Assembly (NCBI GenBank): GCA_009761415.1
Contig: QUOL01000013.1
Span: forward strand, 52,501-116,500
Reading direction: 5' to 3'
DNA length: 64,000 nt
DNA from: Sarcomyxa edulis
Lineage: Eukaryota > Basidiomycota > Agaricomycetes > Agaricales > Mycenaceae
Under the pieces are notes generated by a model that was given only the letters and a program-made list of their open reading frames with translations, was not told the DNA's origin and made no database searches. A program made the position numbers and the translations under genes. Below are positions 42,747 to 55,990 of the stretch, in pieces; within the stretch, counting starts at the first letter, position 1, and every line of letters starts with the position of its first letter.

Positions 42747-43523
42747 CTACTAACCCGGCCAGAGTTCATAACACGCCTTCGGACTGGCATATGTGCCTTC
42801 GCTCTCTTCTAATCGAACTGTATCAGAAGAGACTTTTCCTCTGCCTTCCATACGTTTCGTGACTTCTTCATTATACACAATTAATAATATCCAGGCTTGT
42901 AATGTACCAAGAGCTTGTAGTTCGGAGCTCCAGATGGTGCGTTCCAGTCTCACACTCATCCAGAGCCTGTCGAAATTCACATGAGAATACTCTATTGATA
43001 TCTTCTGTCGGTGTTAACAAGGACACCCACATTCACAGGTACGAAACAGTGTGTTCAGGACGCGTCTTTTCTGATTTCGAGTTGATCTGTGCCTTCTTAT
43101 TATCATATCTCTTGTCATTCTCTCCTCATTTTCTCGCTTGACCTCCCACGAGCCGCCATCACTCGACGCCGACCACTTCTGATTTTTTTGGGTGTGAATG
43201 GAGACGAGAAGAAGGGAAATAACGGGGGTTATTTATGAAGAGGTCGAACGATGAGTTCCATATGCAAGTCGAGTATTTACTTATAGACAGAATTTGAATA
43301 AGCCACTTGACGAGAGAAAGAGTGCTGCGCCAGTCGTCGAGTTGACTCTTTGCTGCAATCTCAGGCTACGAAGCTGATTTCTTGTTTTCGACCTTTTCTA
43401 ACTCAAACCCGTCGCTCTTTTCATTCCGAATCACTGTTGATTCAACTGCGCTGCTGGCGCCTTTTCGCTTGCTTTTTCGCTGCTCCTTGGTGCCGATTAC
43501 TCGATAACGTACCCAACGCTGTT
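42747..43523. promoter_or_regulatory. Upstream region of SH3-TBC gene
   Basis: No coding sequence supported. This is the boundary between transposon-rich and gene-rich DNA. Pyrimidine-rich stretches near 43090-43150 and 43385-43420 precede the ATG at 43524, as is common in fungal promoters. Confidence 0.4.
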
Positions 43524-46500
43524 ATGGACGCCGTTGAACTTGCTCGATGGACCAGATTTGCTGCGAAAGGAGGGATTGGAAAGTGTACGGCTATACATGA
43601 TTGCGTTGCAGAGAGGCCGGAGGATCTCATGTTTCTCAAGGTGAGTAGTACCAGTTCATCGAGGTGTATTCACCAGTACTGATTGCCAATACCGACTGCG
43701 TTCAGGACGATGAGATTATAGTGCTAATGCAGTTGCCAGACCATGAAGGGCTGTATCTTGTAAGTACAATCCCTCTTTCGAAACTGATATATACCTCATT
43801 ACCGGGCAGGGCTACTGCGAAGGTGTCGTTGGTCGATTCCAAGGGATACACGTACATTTCCACTCAAAGTTGAAAAAACCAATAATGACTAAACGATCTT
43901 CTGTATCTGCATCTGTTACTCCATCCCCTCGTTCGACGCCAGTCTCTCGTCTAACTCGCGATGTCGAACCTCCGCCCAACTTTCCTCGACCTACATCTAG
44001 GTCTCTTCCTTCTGCTATCCACAAATCGCGTTCTTCAGTCGACGAGGACGCATCTCCCGTTATTAGCCAAGAACGTCAGCGTTCAATCTCTCCTCCAGCG
44101 CCAACTGCAGCTACATCTCCAATTATAGCCTCATTTCAGTATCGATCCTCGCAGCTGATACAATCCCCACCAACGCCAATTCCCTTACAGCCTCCCTCGA
44201 ACGTCATTCCAACCGAAATCTCACCCCCCGTTCACAAATCGATTCCCTCATCATTGAACGAACAAGAATCTCCGGGATTGCTTGCTCGGCCCCGTTCAAT
44301 CTCCCCTCCAGCTCCTACCCCGCTTTCTGATGTCTCGTTCCAGGATTCTTCTTATGATCCTCGAGTTTCCATTGCCACGTCTGATGGTGAAGTTGGTATC
44401 GGTCTCTCCCTTTTACAAGACTTGGCGGGTGATGATGCCTCGTCGACGCGTTCGGATGATGACGATGAGCGGGAGGAGGCCAACGACGAAACACTCTCAT
44501 ATGCCGATCCACCGCCGCCCCCGCCGCCGATCCCACATTCAGTCTCGCCTTCTCGTCAACTCTCGTCTCCAACCTCGACACGTCGATCTGATCCAGATAA
44601 CGACTCGAACTGGGAAGGCGCATCTGATATATACGACGATTATCGATATTCGAGGTACTCGATGGCGTCGAAGATGTCTCGTTTCTCGCAGGCTTCGAAA
44701 ATGTCTGGCCTCGGTCCTAGCGAGGTTCCACCTCCAGTACCAAGACCGAGCGGCGATAATACTCGGTTCAGTCCTGATATACCTCGACGCAGCATGGAAA
44801 GAACTCGATCCATCGATTCTGATGCTTCAATTTACTCGAAATCCTCAAAACTATCCGCTCTGTCTACTAATATTGCTGATGTAGTCAATGCAGCGAAACC
44901 CGCAGCCCTCGATCTCTCCAATACCAAAACTCTCCGACCCATGCCTCTGGATCTCTCGCCCTCTCCTCTTCTTCACACATCGTGGGGCTCTCCACAAACA
45001 TCTCCCGAATCGAACTATAATATTGGCAGTCCTGGACCGATGCCTTCTGCGTCTGCTCTGCGACAGCAATTTGAGAGCAACAGCCCAATGAATTCACCTG
45101 TCGTTCAACAATTTAGTCGTGGGATTGTCATCGAAGACGACGAAGAGTTCGAAGAGCCCGTCGTCACATCGCCATCGCCACCGTCATCACCATCCTCGTC
45201 TCCAGAACCTCAAATTGCTTCTTCTACTTTTCCTCCTCTCGTCATCGCTAACCGCACACCATCTCCATCTTACGCAGATGCCAACACTGACCTCCCTCCT
45301 CCTTCACCTCTCGACGTCGCTCCCCCTCCCCCTACTCCTTCTCCATCTTCGAACCCGAATCCTTATGCGAGACCATCTCTCTCAGAGCTCAGAGGCGAAC
45401 CCGAACCTGGCTCAGGCATGCGTACAAGCCTGTTCCTTCCTCATCCCAATGCACCTAAACCCAGTCCGTCCTCTTCCGGACCCATGTACATTCGCACGCC
45501 TCCCCTCCCGCAAGGCGTAGTTCCGACCGGTGGATCTGCAATTCACACTATCCGAATGGCGCTCAGTGCCATGTATGGACCGCATGCTACGCCCATCTTG
45601 AACATAAGAGGTCCTGGCCCCACGATATACGGCAGGACCTTGCATGATCTAGCCAACTCGACTGGACCTGTACTGATTTCTTTCAGTATCGAACCACCCA
45701 AGGCTACAGCGCCTCCGCCTTCTGCTGTTCGAGCAGCATCGTTCGTCCCTCCTCGTGAAGTCATTGATCCGGTCGTCGAATCGTCGACAAGCGTGATACC
45801 TCGTCCTAATTTCTTTCCGAAGGGTGGAACAGTTCGTCCTAGGTCTCGGTCTTTCTCTGGGTTCAACACCTCTATTACTGAGGTGCCGTTACCAATCCAA
45901 AGGTGAGCATTCCAGTAACATATCTGAGTGATGCATCATCCAACTGGGGATATTCCAGTGACGAAGATGGAGCCAGTCCACTGAAAATTCCGACTGCACA
46001 AAAGGTCGCGCGCTCGATGTCTGCCTCACCGACGCCATCGACTACTTCTTCAAAAAAGCCTGCTGTTGTGCGTTCAGCGACAGCGCCTTCACCGCTTTCC
46101 CTACCTCAGAACAACAGTGTCGTCAAGTCACCAACGAGCCCATTAGCCCAATCATCTTTTCTTCCTTCATCTCCGACCGCTATCAACAATCGGCCTTTGC
46201 ACCAGCTAAGGCAAGTTGTATCGAACAAATCTTTGAACGATGCCGCTCGATCTCCCCTTGCCAAAACCCGACCCTCTCTTTCGCGAAATAATGGATCAGA
46301 GCAAGAGCAATCACCAACGTCACCTATAAACTCAACGCGTCCCTTCAGTCCGTCCGAACCCACGTCTACCTCACCGACACAACAACTACGTAGTCGAAAG
46401 TCTATCGATTCAGTTCAAAGTGATAGTCGTTCACGCCATGCATTCTCGCCACCACCTCCTGTCGTCCGTGAGCCCTCTTTACGATCGAAACTGTCCATGC

Positions 46501-47918
46501 CAAATCTCCGACGCATGCGAAGCCGTGAAACTGCGAGTATCGCTTCGATGTCTGGTGGTTCGCAGATGGATGTGGATACGGTGCAGGTTCAGGATATGGA
46601 TTTCGAGCTAGTGAGACCGAGCCTGGCGATGATGCAATCTACACGGACGAGCGAGGAATCAGCGTTCGGAGGACGTGAGCGTGATGGGTCTGTGGATATC
46701 AAACCAGATGGCCTCCTGGGAATCAACACCAACGGTCTTCTGAGAGCAGACAGTCCTGCCGTATCCATGTCCTCTGGTCAGCGTTCGCCAACGACTGTCT
46801 CTGATGCACCGCCCTTGCAGAAGCCACCGCCAACGACTGGTAAAGTGTCAGAAGTAGAATTGTCCATGGACGCGCATCGACAACGAGAACTCAAGTGGGT
46901 TTCTGTGATGTCGTCTACTCCAGCTTCTCAGGCTCGCAAAAGCAAGAAAGTCAAGAAGCTCCTCCTCGATGGCGTTCCTTCCTCGGTACGATATCTCGTC
47001 TGGGCGCACCTTGCTGACAGCAAAGCACGAGGCGTTCCAGGAGTGTATGCACAACTGGGGAAACGAGGCAAAGTCCCTGCATCTGCAGACATTGAACGAG
47101 ATGTACAGGTATGTTTCGGGGACCACGCGCAGCTGCAGAATATGCATGGCTCGTTGCAAGCTCTCCTTCAAGCCTATTTCACGATGGTGCCGGATATTCA
47201 ATATCACACGGGTTTGACCTGGATCTCTGGACATCTGCTACTTCTGGCGCCCGAAGAGGACGCTTTTTGGATCTTTGTGTCGCTGATGGATACTCATCTT
47301 CGACCATATTTCTCGTCGAGTACCACACAGATGGAGGTGGATGCTGCATTGTTCAGTAGAGCACTGGAGAGTAATGACCCGCAAGTGGCGAAGAAGGTTC
47401 TAGTCGACATGAGTATATCGCCGATGAGTATCTGTTGGCCTTGGTGAGTTTTCGATATACTAGAAAGCGAGATCTATTGTTGACGTTGCTGTCGTCTAGG
47501 TTGTCTTCATTGTTTGTTGGAGCTCTTCCCGTAGACTATCTGCATCGGGTATGGGACCTCTTTCTTCTCGAAGGTTAGTGTCGAGTCCTTTGCTCGAAGT
47601 CATGCCTTTTCTAAATCAAGAAGAGTAGGTGTCCCATTCCTCATGCGTGTAGGACTGGCTATTTTTGTTTGCTGTCGACGACCGGTCCTCGAATGCACCA
47701 GCGAAGAATCACTCCTCAACACAATACATCACCCTCTCGCCAGTCGTCTACCTCAATCACCAGACGCGTTCCTTTCCCTGGTGTATTCAGTCAAGCTCAA
47801 GGACGATGAAATACGCAAACAACGCGTCAAGATGGAAGCACAGGTGAAACGCCAGGCCCAGACGCGTGCTACCGTATCAACACCAGTACCAGGATCGATT
47901 TCCCTTCCCCGGACATGA
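43524..47918 (+). CDS. SH3-TBC domain protein (Rab-GAP-like)
   Basis: Six exons (43524-43640, 43706-43759, 43810-45902, 45959-47443, 47500-47573, 47629-47918) give 1,370 residues; all introns are 50-65 bp GT-AG. The first three exons encode an SH3 fold (DCVAERPEDLMFLKDDEIIV through LGYCEGVVGRFQGIHV, residues about 25-75). About 1,000 residues of Ser/Pro-rich disordered sequence follow. A TBC domain at about 1080-1330 starts LLLDGVPSSVRYLVWAHLA and continues with MVPDIQYHTGLTWISGHLLL, EDAFWIFVSLMD and LPVDYLHRVWDLFLLEG. TBC proteins speed GTP hydrolysis by Rab GTPases in membrane traffic. Oddly, the two catalytic fingers are not canonical: the IxxDxxR position reads IERDVQV, and the YxQ position reads YHT. 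It may be a regulatory or scaffold protein rather than an active GAP. Start chosen because it directly precedes the SH3 domain. Confidence 0.88.
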
Positions 47919-48208
47919 TTAGAAACCCATACATACTATCCATGCCTATACACCTTCATACTTACTCTACATATTCGCTATACTATTTTTTACGATTTAT
48001 ATCTCCCTGTCTGTTTCTAGGGTGGACTGTAGTACATAGATGCCAAAAAATAATATTTCCCCGCAAAGTGCGGGGTAGCGCGGGACTCTGCGGCTGATCG
48101 TATAGTACATAAATTGAATTTATTAATTTTCTGCTTTCTTTCTCTCCTCATCGTTCGACGTGTTCTTGATTCCCCACCGTCGACGTTTGCAACTTGTAGC
48201 GACCGACC

Positions 48209-49246
48209 ATGGCTTTTATCTTCCGAGCGTACAAGTGCGCGACTCTCACTGCATGAACGGGATGGAAAAATGACAATCGTTGCAGCGCTGCTCTCATCCG
48301 TCGACCCATGGCTGCCCAGTGTGGTACGGCTGCCTTTCTATTCGGAGCGGGGGATATCATCGCACAACAGGCGATAGAAAAAAAAGGTCGAACCCATGAT
48401 GCAAGTCTCAATTTCTACAAGTCTGGTACATCGATATGCTGATCCTTTCCATCCAGTTTGCTCGTACGGCTCGTTTGACCTTCTATGGAGGTGCGTCGAG
48501 CTTTAAAGCTCAATTCAGAATCGTGCTAAAAGGATTGTAGGTGCATTGTTCGGACCTGCAATGACGAAGTGGTATCAGTTGCTCAACAGACTGCATTTCC
48601 CTTCTCCGACAAAGGCCCTAATATACAGAGTACGCTCTCTATATAACTTCGTCTCAATTCTCGCTATAATTACGGCTTGAAGGTATGGCTTGACCAAGCA
48701 ATCCTCACGCCAGGTCGGAGCTCCTCCTCTTTTCTCATCGCGTTCTTATTGAATACTTTTCACCTTAGTGGCCGTTGCCTTTTTCTTCGGCTCAATGACC
48801 ATTCTCGAAGGGAAACCAGTCGAAGCGGCTGTTAGTCGCGTCAAATCGGTGCGCCCCCGCTCTTATCTTTGATCCTATAGCCTTCCATCTAATATCTACA
48901 TGCACACACAGGCATATGTTCCGACTCTGCTGCGTAACTGGTGAGTCGATACACGATAGGCATCTTATGGCCAATTGTTCACGCACACACCAGGGGAGTA
49001 TTCATCCCAACACAGATCATCAACTTTTCCATCGTTCCTCACCACCTACGCTTCGTCGTCGTGAGCGTCGTCAGTTTGTTCTGGAGTACGTACAAACGCG
49101 TCTCTGAGTCTAGTTTGGTCAATTAACTGTTTTACGTGCTAGATACGTACCTCAGCGCGGTAAACGCGAGAGAACAAGAAGCCTCCTTAGTCGGTATTGA
49201 TGATATAGACTTGGATGTCGTGGACAAAAAGGACGTCCTTCCCTGA
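48209..49246 (+). CDS. SYM1: SYM1/Mpv17-family mitochondrial membrane protein
   Basis: Nine exons (48209-48234, 48286-48400, 48457-48490, 48541-48629, 48683-48713, 48769-48848, 48912-48940, 48994-49085, 49143-49246) encode 199 residues, the usual size. Diagnostic motifs are FLFGAGDIIAQQ near the N-terminus, RTARLTFYGGALFGPAMTKW, VWLDQAILTP and the family signature WGVFIPTQIINFSIVP followed by the WNTYLS segment. Mpv17/PMP22-family proteins sit in the mitochondrial inner (or peroxisomal) membrane with about four helices; yeast Sym1 is needed for ethanol metabolism under heat stress. Intron 2 begins GC (GCAAGT...CAG, 48401-48456), a GC-AG intron; joining there is needed to keep the family sequence. 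Convergent with VTI1, 285 bp apart. Confidence 0.93.
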
Positions 49247-49531
49247 TCGGTTCGGATTCTTCGTGTGGATGCAACGGACGCCATAGATACATATAGATGA
49301 CATTTATTGTGTATATACCCTCAAAATTTGGATATTACTATACTGTTGATGTGCCCTTGCCACTTGCGTTTCGAAGCCAGTCCGAGTTATGGTATAGACA
49401 GACCATACAACAAATATATCCGTGGACGATGACAGTAAGTACGAATAGTTCGCAGATAGATATATAGAATACTTTAGCAATTGAGGATAAAGAGAGAATA
49501 GATTCGAAAGGGTATAGAGGAAAGTAGTCGA

Positions 49532-50463
49532 TCAATGACGGAAAAGCTTGAACCATAGGATAAGTGCAATGAGCATAACAAGGAAGACGACGATGGCGGA
49601 GAGTATGAAACGCTGCTTGTACATCCTGCAAGGACAAGGTCAGCGGGCAAATGATGAGGAGTTACTGAAGTCTGAAGCCGTACTGTCGAATCATCTTCTT
49701 GATAGTCCCTGTTGCTCTATCAATGGATGTATCCGCCGTTCGAAGCTGCACACAACCATGGAGAATTGAATTATGATGATGCAAGCATCAGTGACAACAA
49801 AGAACTCACTGTATTACTTGCATTCTCAATCTGCTCCCTCTGGCCCCTCAGACTGCGCAGAATATCGGCACCCTGCTCTTCCGTCTCCAAAGCAATCCTC
49901 TGAGAATCAACCAAGCGCCTGCTTCCATCTTGTAATATCTCGGTTCCAGCTAGAAGCCGTGTCCTATCTGTACCAGGACCATAAGGATCATCCGATATGG
50001 ACATGCCGCCTCGACGATTGCCATTGAGGAGGTCAGAACGAGAAAATACAGTATGCGCGTCTTTGGAGAGTTTCTTGTATCGATTGAGTTCGGCTTTTGC
50101 AGCCCTCAGACGAGGTTGGTATTGGGGCTTGATGGATTGTGGGATGCCCTGTATCTCGAGTTCCATTTGACCGACCTGAGCTCTCAAAGGAGGGTCAACG
50201 GGGTGCCCGTTGGCAATGATACGAGAGTATTAGCTCACCATCTCGTCAGCTTCATCCAGGTCCATCTCTACCTTTCGTAGAGATGCTTTCCTTTGCTCTT
50301 CAGAGCATCAGCGTTCGTAATTTCGAGCTGCTTAGAAGATGCGTAATAACTCACCTCCTCGTTCGTCCCTGCCATCTCCTTCAAGTTTGTCTCGGATTCC
50401 TTGAATGATGTGGTGAAAATCCTGTTCGTAGGAGGCGAACAACGTCGTCGCTGGGGCGTCCAT
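49532..50463 (-). CDS. VTI1: v-SNARE Vti1
   Basis: Minus-strand exons 50355-50463, 50239-50297, 49810-50175, 49684-49745 and 49532-49625 encode 229 residues. The N-terminal Habc-like part reads SYEQDFHHIIQGIRDKLEG and KVEMDLDEADEM. The middle includes IQGIPQSIKPQYQPRL and DDPYGPGTDRTRLLAGTEIL. The SNARE motif spans LETEEQGADILRSLRGQREQ to the TIKKMIRQ helix, and a single C-terminal anchor (FILSAIVVFLVMLIALILWF) is followed by KLFRH. Vti1 is a Qb-SNARE acting in Golgi-to-endosome/vacuole fusion, anchored by its tail. All motifs and length fit the family. Shares its terminator region with SYM1. Confidence 0.95.
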
Positions 50464-51620
50464 GGCCAGCAGTAAGTCTGAGTCCGTACAGATCTCGAGG
50501 TTCGAGGAGTGGTTTGGCTTACAGGCTGCAGGCTGCGATTCTAACACTCACATACTGGCAACACCGCCACCAGCCTACAAGTTGCGACTTGCTCGTCTAC
50601 GAGTCTCAAATACTTGAGGACTAGGGAATCAAGATACCGTGCACTCTCGAGTCTCGGCACTTTTAATATAACAACGTGGGGCTACTAGTAGGACCGTGAA
50701 AATATCGAATTGTGTCGAAACATTGACTGGAAGCTCGGAATGAAACGCTGCATAGTATGAAGAAAACAGGGTGCGCCCCATGAACTTTTGACCAGTATGT
50801 CGTTGTTATGTCGAAATAATATACTCCCACAGAGAGTCGCAGGGTCGTGTCAGAGATGATCCCGGAGTCAGACGAACAAAATCTCCACGAAGGGATCCAT
50901 CGCGCACAGAGACATTGACTGCCCGAGATCCACAAATTAGACGGATACGAACTGAGTATCGAAGAGAACGAAGGACTCACCCCAAGATTGTGCAGATAGA
51001 CCTTGGAAGAGACTGAGGTGACGGACAGAAAAAATAGCGAACGTAGTGACATCAGTATCAGATAACTTACGAAAACGTATGTTGTGAAGATGGGCCAACA
51101 TATCTTTGGCACAAATGTGAGTTAACGTAACCTTCCACGAAAAACAACCTGGCAGGATAAGCGTAAGTATAAACTCATAAATTCCCAAAGCGAACATGCC
51201 TTGAACATGTCGTGCCTCGACAACTTGATGACCCCGCGGCGTCAAAGTCATCGTGGTGTGGATCACCACCATCCGAGATAGTGGTCAGTGCTAGCTGAGT
51301 TCACATAGCCTTATGCTTGATGATATAGTAAGACACACGAAAAGAAGACACATAGGGAAAGGTAACGAACTAAGATTGGGGAAGCACCATAGTGCACGAG
51401 GTCGTAGATGCATATCCATCTACGAATTCGAAGGCGACCGTCACAGCAGATAATTCCTGCGGAGAAGAGTGCATACCGAGGACCTGAATCGTAGCTCGGA
51501 GCGAAGAGCATGTCAAGAATGGTATCAATTATAAGGACAGTGAAGGCTTCTCACAATACTTTGGTCGTATTCTGAGGCCTCAGTCCGGATTTTTACAACT
51601 TTTGCTTTCGAATTGCATAG
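50464..51620 (-). CDS. Possible multi-exon membrane protein
   Basis: Minus-strand exon-like pieces have hydrophobic stretches: LIIDTILDMLFAP near 51500, a segment around 51130-51270 with MFALGIYEFILTLILPG, and an end near 50806 reading RDGSLRGDFVRLTPGSS. The succession of helices and a short polar tail suggests a basidiomycete polytopic membrane protein of the DUF6533 kind, but the characteristic YD-motif helix was not found and exon borders are not secure. Treat as unresolved. Confidence 0.3.
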
Positions 51621-54230
51621 CGTGGACCGAAAGCTTGGGAGGCAATCAATCCCTATCAATCGTCGTCCCGAGACAGAAAATACACGAGGATAAAGATCTT
51701 GACGCGGCCATAGAGATCATTGACGATTGAACTGACTAGAGACTAGAAGTGAGAACTCTCGATCAAGAAAGGGATGGAGGAGCCTGAGGCTCCTAAGCGT
51801 TTGGACAAGAACTAGAGTACTTCGTCCACCCGTTCGAGAAGGGGGTTTAGCATTATGCCACCGCTCTGACGCTGGTCAGTCCTGAGGACATCGATAGCCT
51901 GTTGACAATCAGAGGCAAAAGTTGTCGATGAGTCGATACTATGTGAAATGTGGAGAGAAGAACGCACTATGGTCAAGTTTACATTGGATGTATAGCCTCA
52001 CCGTCTCGAAATGCGAAAGGATGCCGGTGGTCAACGGGAATCATCAGGATTCGCAAAACATCCATGCAACATCCGCTTGGAAAGTAGGACTCTTCGCTGA
52101 GGTCAGTGCATCTCAACCCAACACGTCTGGTCAACTGTTGTTATGTCTCACATGATACCTCCGATGCAGTCGTGCAGTCCTTTCCACATTAAGCACTTCC
52201 AATCTTCAACGTTCCTCCAGCAACTGGATATCGTCGATACAGATCTAGTCCGTGGATGGGTGGATAGACGCACGACAAAACATCGTTGCGGAAACGATGC
52301 TGAGAATTGGTCCAAGAGACGAGCAGAAGACAAGAGTGTATCGATACTGATAAGCGGCGCAATAGCCTATATGATGAACGCGTAGGTAGCTCTGTCAGAT
52401 CCGAGTCGTGATCTATGTCTTATCACGATGAAAAGGTCCACGCATGATCGTGTCCATGTCCCACACGCATGGACACAAGCTCGACTTTGGATTCGAAACA
52501 AGAAGAAACACTGATAGGGATACAGCACAGCATGTTCCAAGGATGGCATGTTCGAATCGATTGGAAGGTTTACAGTGCAATCCCCACGAGATCGATGTTC
52601 AACAACAGACTCAGCCCACGTCTAATCGTCACCACTGTTTTTCGGGAGATCAGGGACAGAACCCTAAACTCCGACCCACATGTAATCACTATTCGACGGC
52701 CCAACTCCTCAGAGTCAGTAGTCTCCCGAAGAATACAAAGTACGAACAATCCCTCCAGACCCGTATCCACGGAATCTGGGAGGGGATCGCGACGATCGTT
52801 CAAGTGCGATCGTACAAAGAGAGATTCTGGCTGATATATTGACACGCACCTAGAAGATACAAGAACGCCATCCGTCCATCGAAGGCATACCTCAGGTGTC
52901 CTGGACAGTTCTCTGAGAACAGAATCGTACTACTTTCGCAATGATCCGCTAAGTCGCCAGACTATGCAACAAGTCAGATCTAGAACATAAGGGAGTCACG
53001 GCACATATAAAACGGAGTGAAAACGAGATGGGAGCATCACCCTATACATGTGAGCAGACAACGATAGATGAGAGTGATCAAAAGCGAGGCTTGCAACCTG
53101 CCGGCGAGAATCAAATTGCATGATCAAAATTATCGCCTTTCGTCGTGGCGATAAGAGGCCCACCTTGAAGTCGGATTTGATGGTGTGAACGCAGTTATAG
53201 GCAAGGTAAGACTAGCTGGGAGAATAACGCGGCGCTTGGGAAAGAGAGGCGATCAAACGAAGAATAGATACGAGTGTATGAGATACACGTACTAAGAATC
53301 TCCAATCGCCTGGAACGCCTTATCGGATTATTGGCGTATCTGTCCTATTGCGTCAGACAGGAAGGAGTCGAAGAAATGACGTGACAAGACTCACTATTTG
53401 AGGATCATCTGCGACCTGCTCCCTCCGCCCTGTCTGAAGACACGCACATACCCAGCTCTGCCCTTCGTAAGCCTACACAAGCTCTATATAGAGTCCGTCT
53501 TTCTTGTTCCCGTACGAGGTGGAACGTCATTTCTGAAGGAAGGTCGAAGTCTCCCGACATAGACGTCCAATCACTGGCAGATCTTGGCGCAATACTGTGC
53601 GACGCTAAGCACACGTTGCGAGAGAGTGCTTCGTAGAGGCCGATTGCAGATCCTGCGTTGAGATGGGGGCGATATCGACGTTTTGACGAGACGAGTTCCA
53701 CTGAGCAGTTGTATCATGTTGTCTAGCATGCTCGACTATGCCGTTCTCTCCCGCTGCGCTTCGAGTGGATTGTCCGAGTATCTGAGATCAGATACCACTG
53801 TGTACAATACAGAAAGGCGACATAACAAGGCGAACAATGCTTACAAGATTCCCAGATCGACCCACCCTTCAAGAGAACTCCTCGAAATCATAATCCGAGC
53901 AGAAATTTGAGTGCCAGAGATATTGGTAGATGAATATGCGGGTTGTCTCGTAAAAGATCAAGTTCATCCTAGTCTTATCGAGATATTAATCGTTGAAGTT
54001 CGAGAGTCAACTGCCAAAACACGACTTACAAATTACCGAGCCTGAGGAACGATAGCATGCATCATATACATAGACGATTCACGAGATAATACAAGAAAAA
54101 GGAGAGCATAGTTGTAAGTAAGGACGGCGCCTACTTGACTCGAGGATGAAGACGAAGACGAAGAAGGTGATCTACAATCGGCGATCAGATCAACCATCAT
54201 GAGCTTCCCACCCAGGCCTGCTCAACCAAG
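51621..54230. other. No confident gene
   Basis: Short ORFs on both strands (51922-52155, 52444-52842 plus; 52570-52845, 53405-53701 minus) have no recognisable motif. Codon choice looks gene-like in places, so small-exon genes may be hidden, but none could be assembled. Confidence 0.35.
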
Positions 54231-54272
54231 CCCTATGTTGCCCGAACAGCACTGGCACACCTGGAAATGTAT

Positions 54273-55078
54273 CTAGTAAAATATCAATCTCATCATTCCT
54301 GGAGAAAAATCGTACCTACTCACCATTTCTGATACTGAAACGATTTTGATTCCATCGCAGCCATAAACTCTTCCGCCCAGGTGGACCCCTTCGCAGGAGT
54401 ATTCTGCCTTGAAGAGTACGAGTTCAGCAATTCCTTCACTGTGGTAAAATGTAAGCAGACTATTTTCCACAATTCCTGGAAATGCGCTACTGACCTTGTA
54501 AGGCGGTCAGGCGCTTCAATTCAAGTATCTTCTCCTTCTCCTTCACCGATGGCTCCCATTCTTGTCCGACACCTATGTTTTCCGAAAAGAATATAGCGAG
54601 TTGTACCATTTCATCAGAAACCTTCAAGAGGTTTTCCAATACCTGCAAGCTTCTTGTGGCTGTAAGATTCGCATTCAGCACAGTATACTACAAAGAAACA
54701 CTCTGATGACTCGCCTTCTCTGCAGACGACGGTCTGATTCTTTCTCCCATAAACGTCTCCGACTGTATTACATATTCCTCGTGCATGCATCCTGGTCAAT
54801 ATGATTTTCATCTCGCGGATCTCGCCCTTCTCGTCGCGACGGGTGAGTCGTTTGCGCTCAGCATCGTACGCCTTTTTCTTTGCCACTCTGTCTTTTCTCT
54901 CTTCCTCAGTCTCTCCAGGAACAGATTCAGGAATCGCGATGGTCCTCGGGGTGGGAACTCGGACCGTCTGAGGGACAAACGTGTTTCGAGTAATGGGTAC
55001 GACCCGTCTCGGGACAAGCTTGTTGGGGTGCTTGTCTGGGAAAAGATAAACAAAAGGATGTTCCATGCGTCGTTCCAT
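54273..55078 (-). CDS. Conserved hypothetical protein, multi-exon
   Basis: Minus-strand frame from 55078 begins MERRMEHPFVYLFPDKHPNK, continues through PVPTPR/TIAIPESVPG-like sequence, then a charged coiled-coil stretch (TEEERKDRVAKKKAYDAERK, EKGEIREMKIILTRM). After a probable intron, NANLTATRSLQVLENLLK, VSDEMVQLAIFFSENIGVG and EKEKILELKRLTALQ follow. After another intron comes TVKELLNSYSSRQNTPAKGS and a WAEEFMAAMESKSFQYQKW tail, ending near 54320. Exact splice sites for the first intron are uncertain. Soluble, helical, charged; no family recognised. Confidence 0.55.
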
Positions 55079-55990
55079 GGTATGACTTCAGTTGGTGGGG
55101 GGAGCGAGTACAACAGAGTAAAAGGCAAGATATTTAAACATATCCAAAATCAAATTTCCTCATGTTTATAACCACCTTCTTCACATCGGAGCTATCTTTC
55201 CATTGGAGCCATCGCGTCGCAATGTTGGACGGACGCGCTTGAGTGCAATTTGAAAAAAGTATTCTGTCTTCTACTCTAGGCTCGGCCGAACAGTTTATCG
55301 CGCAGGACGTCCAAACGGTTACTGCGGTCCACTCAACACCAGAAGCCACCGTGTCATAAACGTACCCCCTATCGAGCCCGATATTCAATGTCAGGTCATC
55401 GATTCCCAGCGTGCCCTCCCTTTTTTCTTTCTCCTCTCGTTACCGGGTTAGCTGCATATCCAATTACAACTACGTCAGAACAGAGGAGGGCCACAGACTG
55501 CCCGAATTCGATCTTCATGTTACGCGTGATTTCTATAAGGTGTTACCCATTGGTCAAGACCGATCCTTACCAAGAAAATCGAGCTGGACGTCCTGATTCC
55601 TGATTTGAAATTTCAAGAACACGCGTTGTTACCGGTAGGGCGTCCACGTGTGTTTCCATCGTTGGCATCAATCCCTTCACACGCAGCCAACGTCTATCAC
55701 ATTTTTTTCCGTCAGGGTGAGGTAGGATAATAGGATACTACGCATCATTGACCGCGAGTCACAAGGGGAACTCCTTATCCGATGTTCATCTATGTTCATC
55801 CACCCAGGAAATACGTCCGCCGGGAGCAAATCGGGAGAGGCTTGTAATTTAAACAATCGAACACAGCCACTCGCCTTATCTCCATTTTTCTTTTAGACAA
55901 GACAGAGTGGCGTGCGTCCGCGAAACATTCTTCGAGACAGACTGACGACAATCTTCGTCCTATCGATGAACGAGAGAATTACTGGTGACG
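55079..55990. other. Intergenic, no gene recognised
   Basis: Divergent upstream region between the hypothetical gene at 54273-55078 and the MYND gene. Short ORFs (55134-55388 minus, 55388-55603 plus) lack motifs. Confidence 0.4.

Noticed and set aside
44282..44884. 200-codon ORF in a second frame inside the SH3-TBC gene, and minus-strand ORFs there
   Set aside because: They overlap a much longer conserved coding exon and show biased composition typical of shadow frames.
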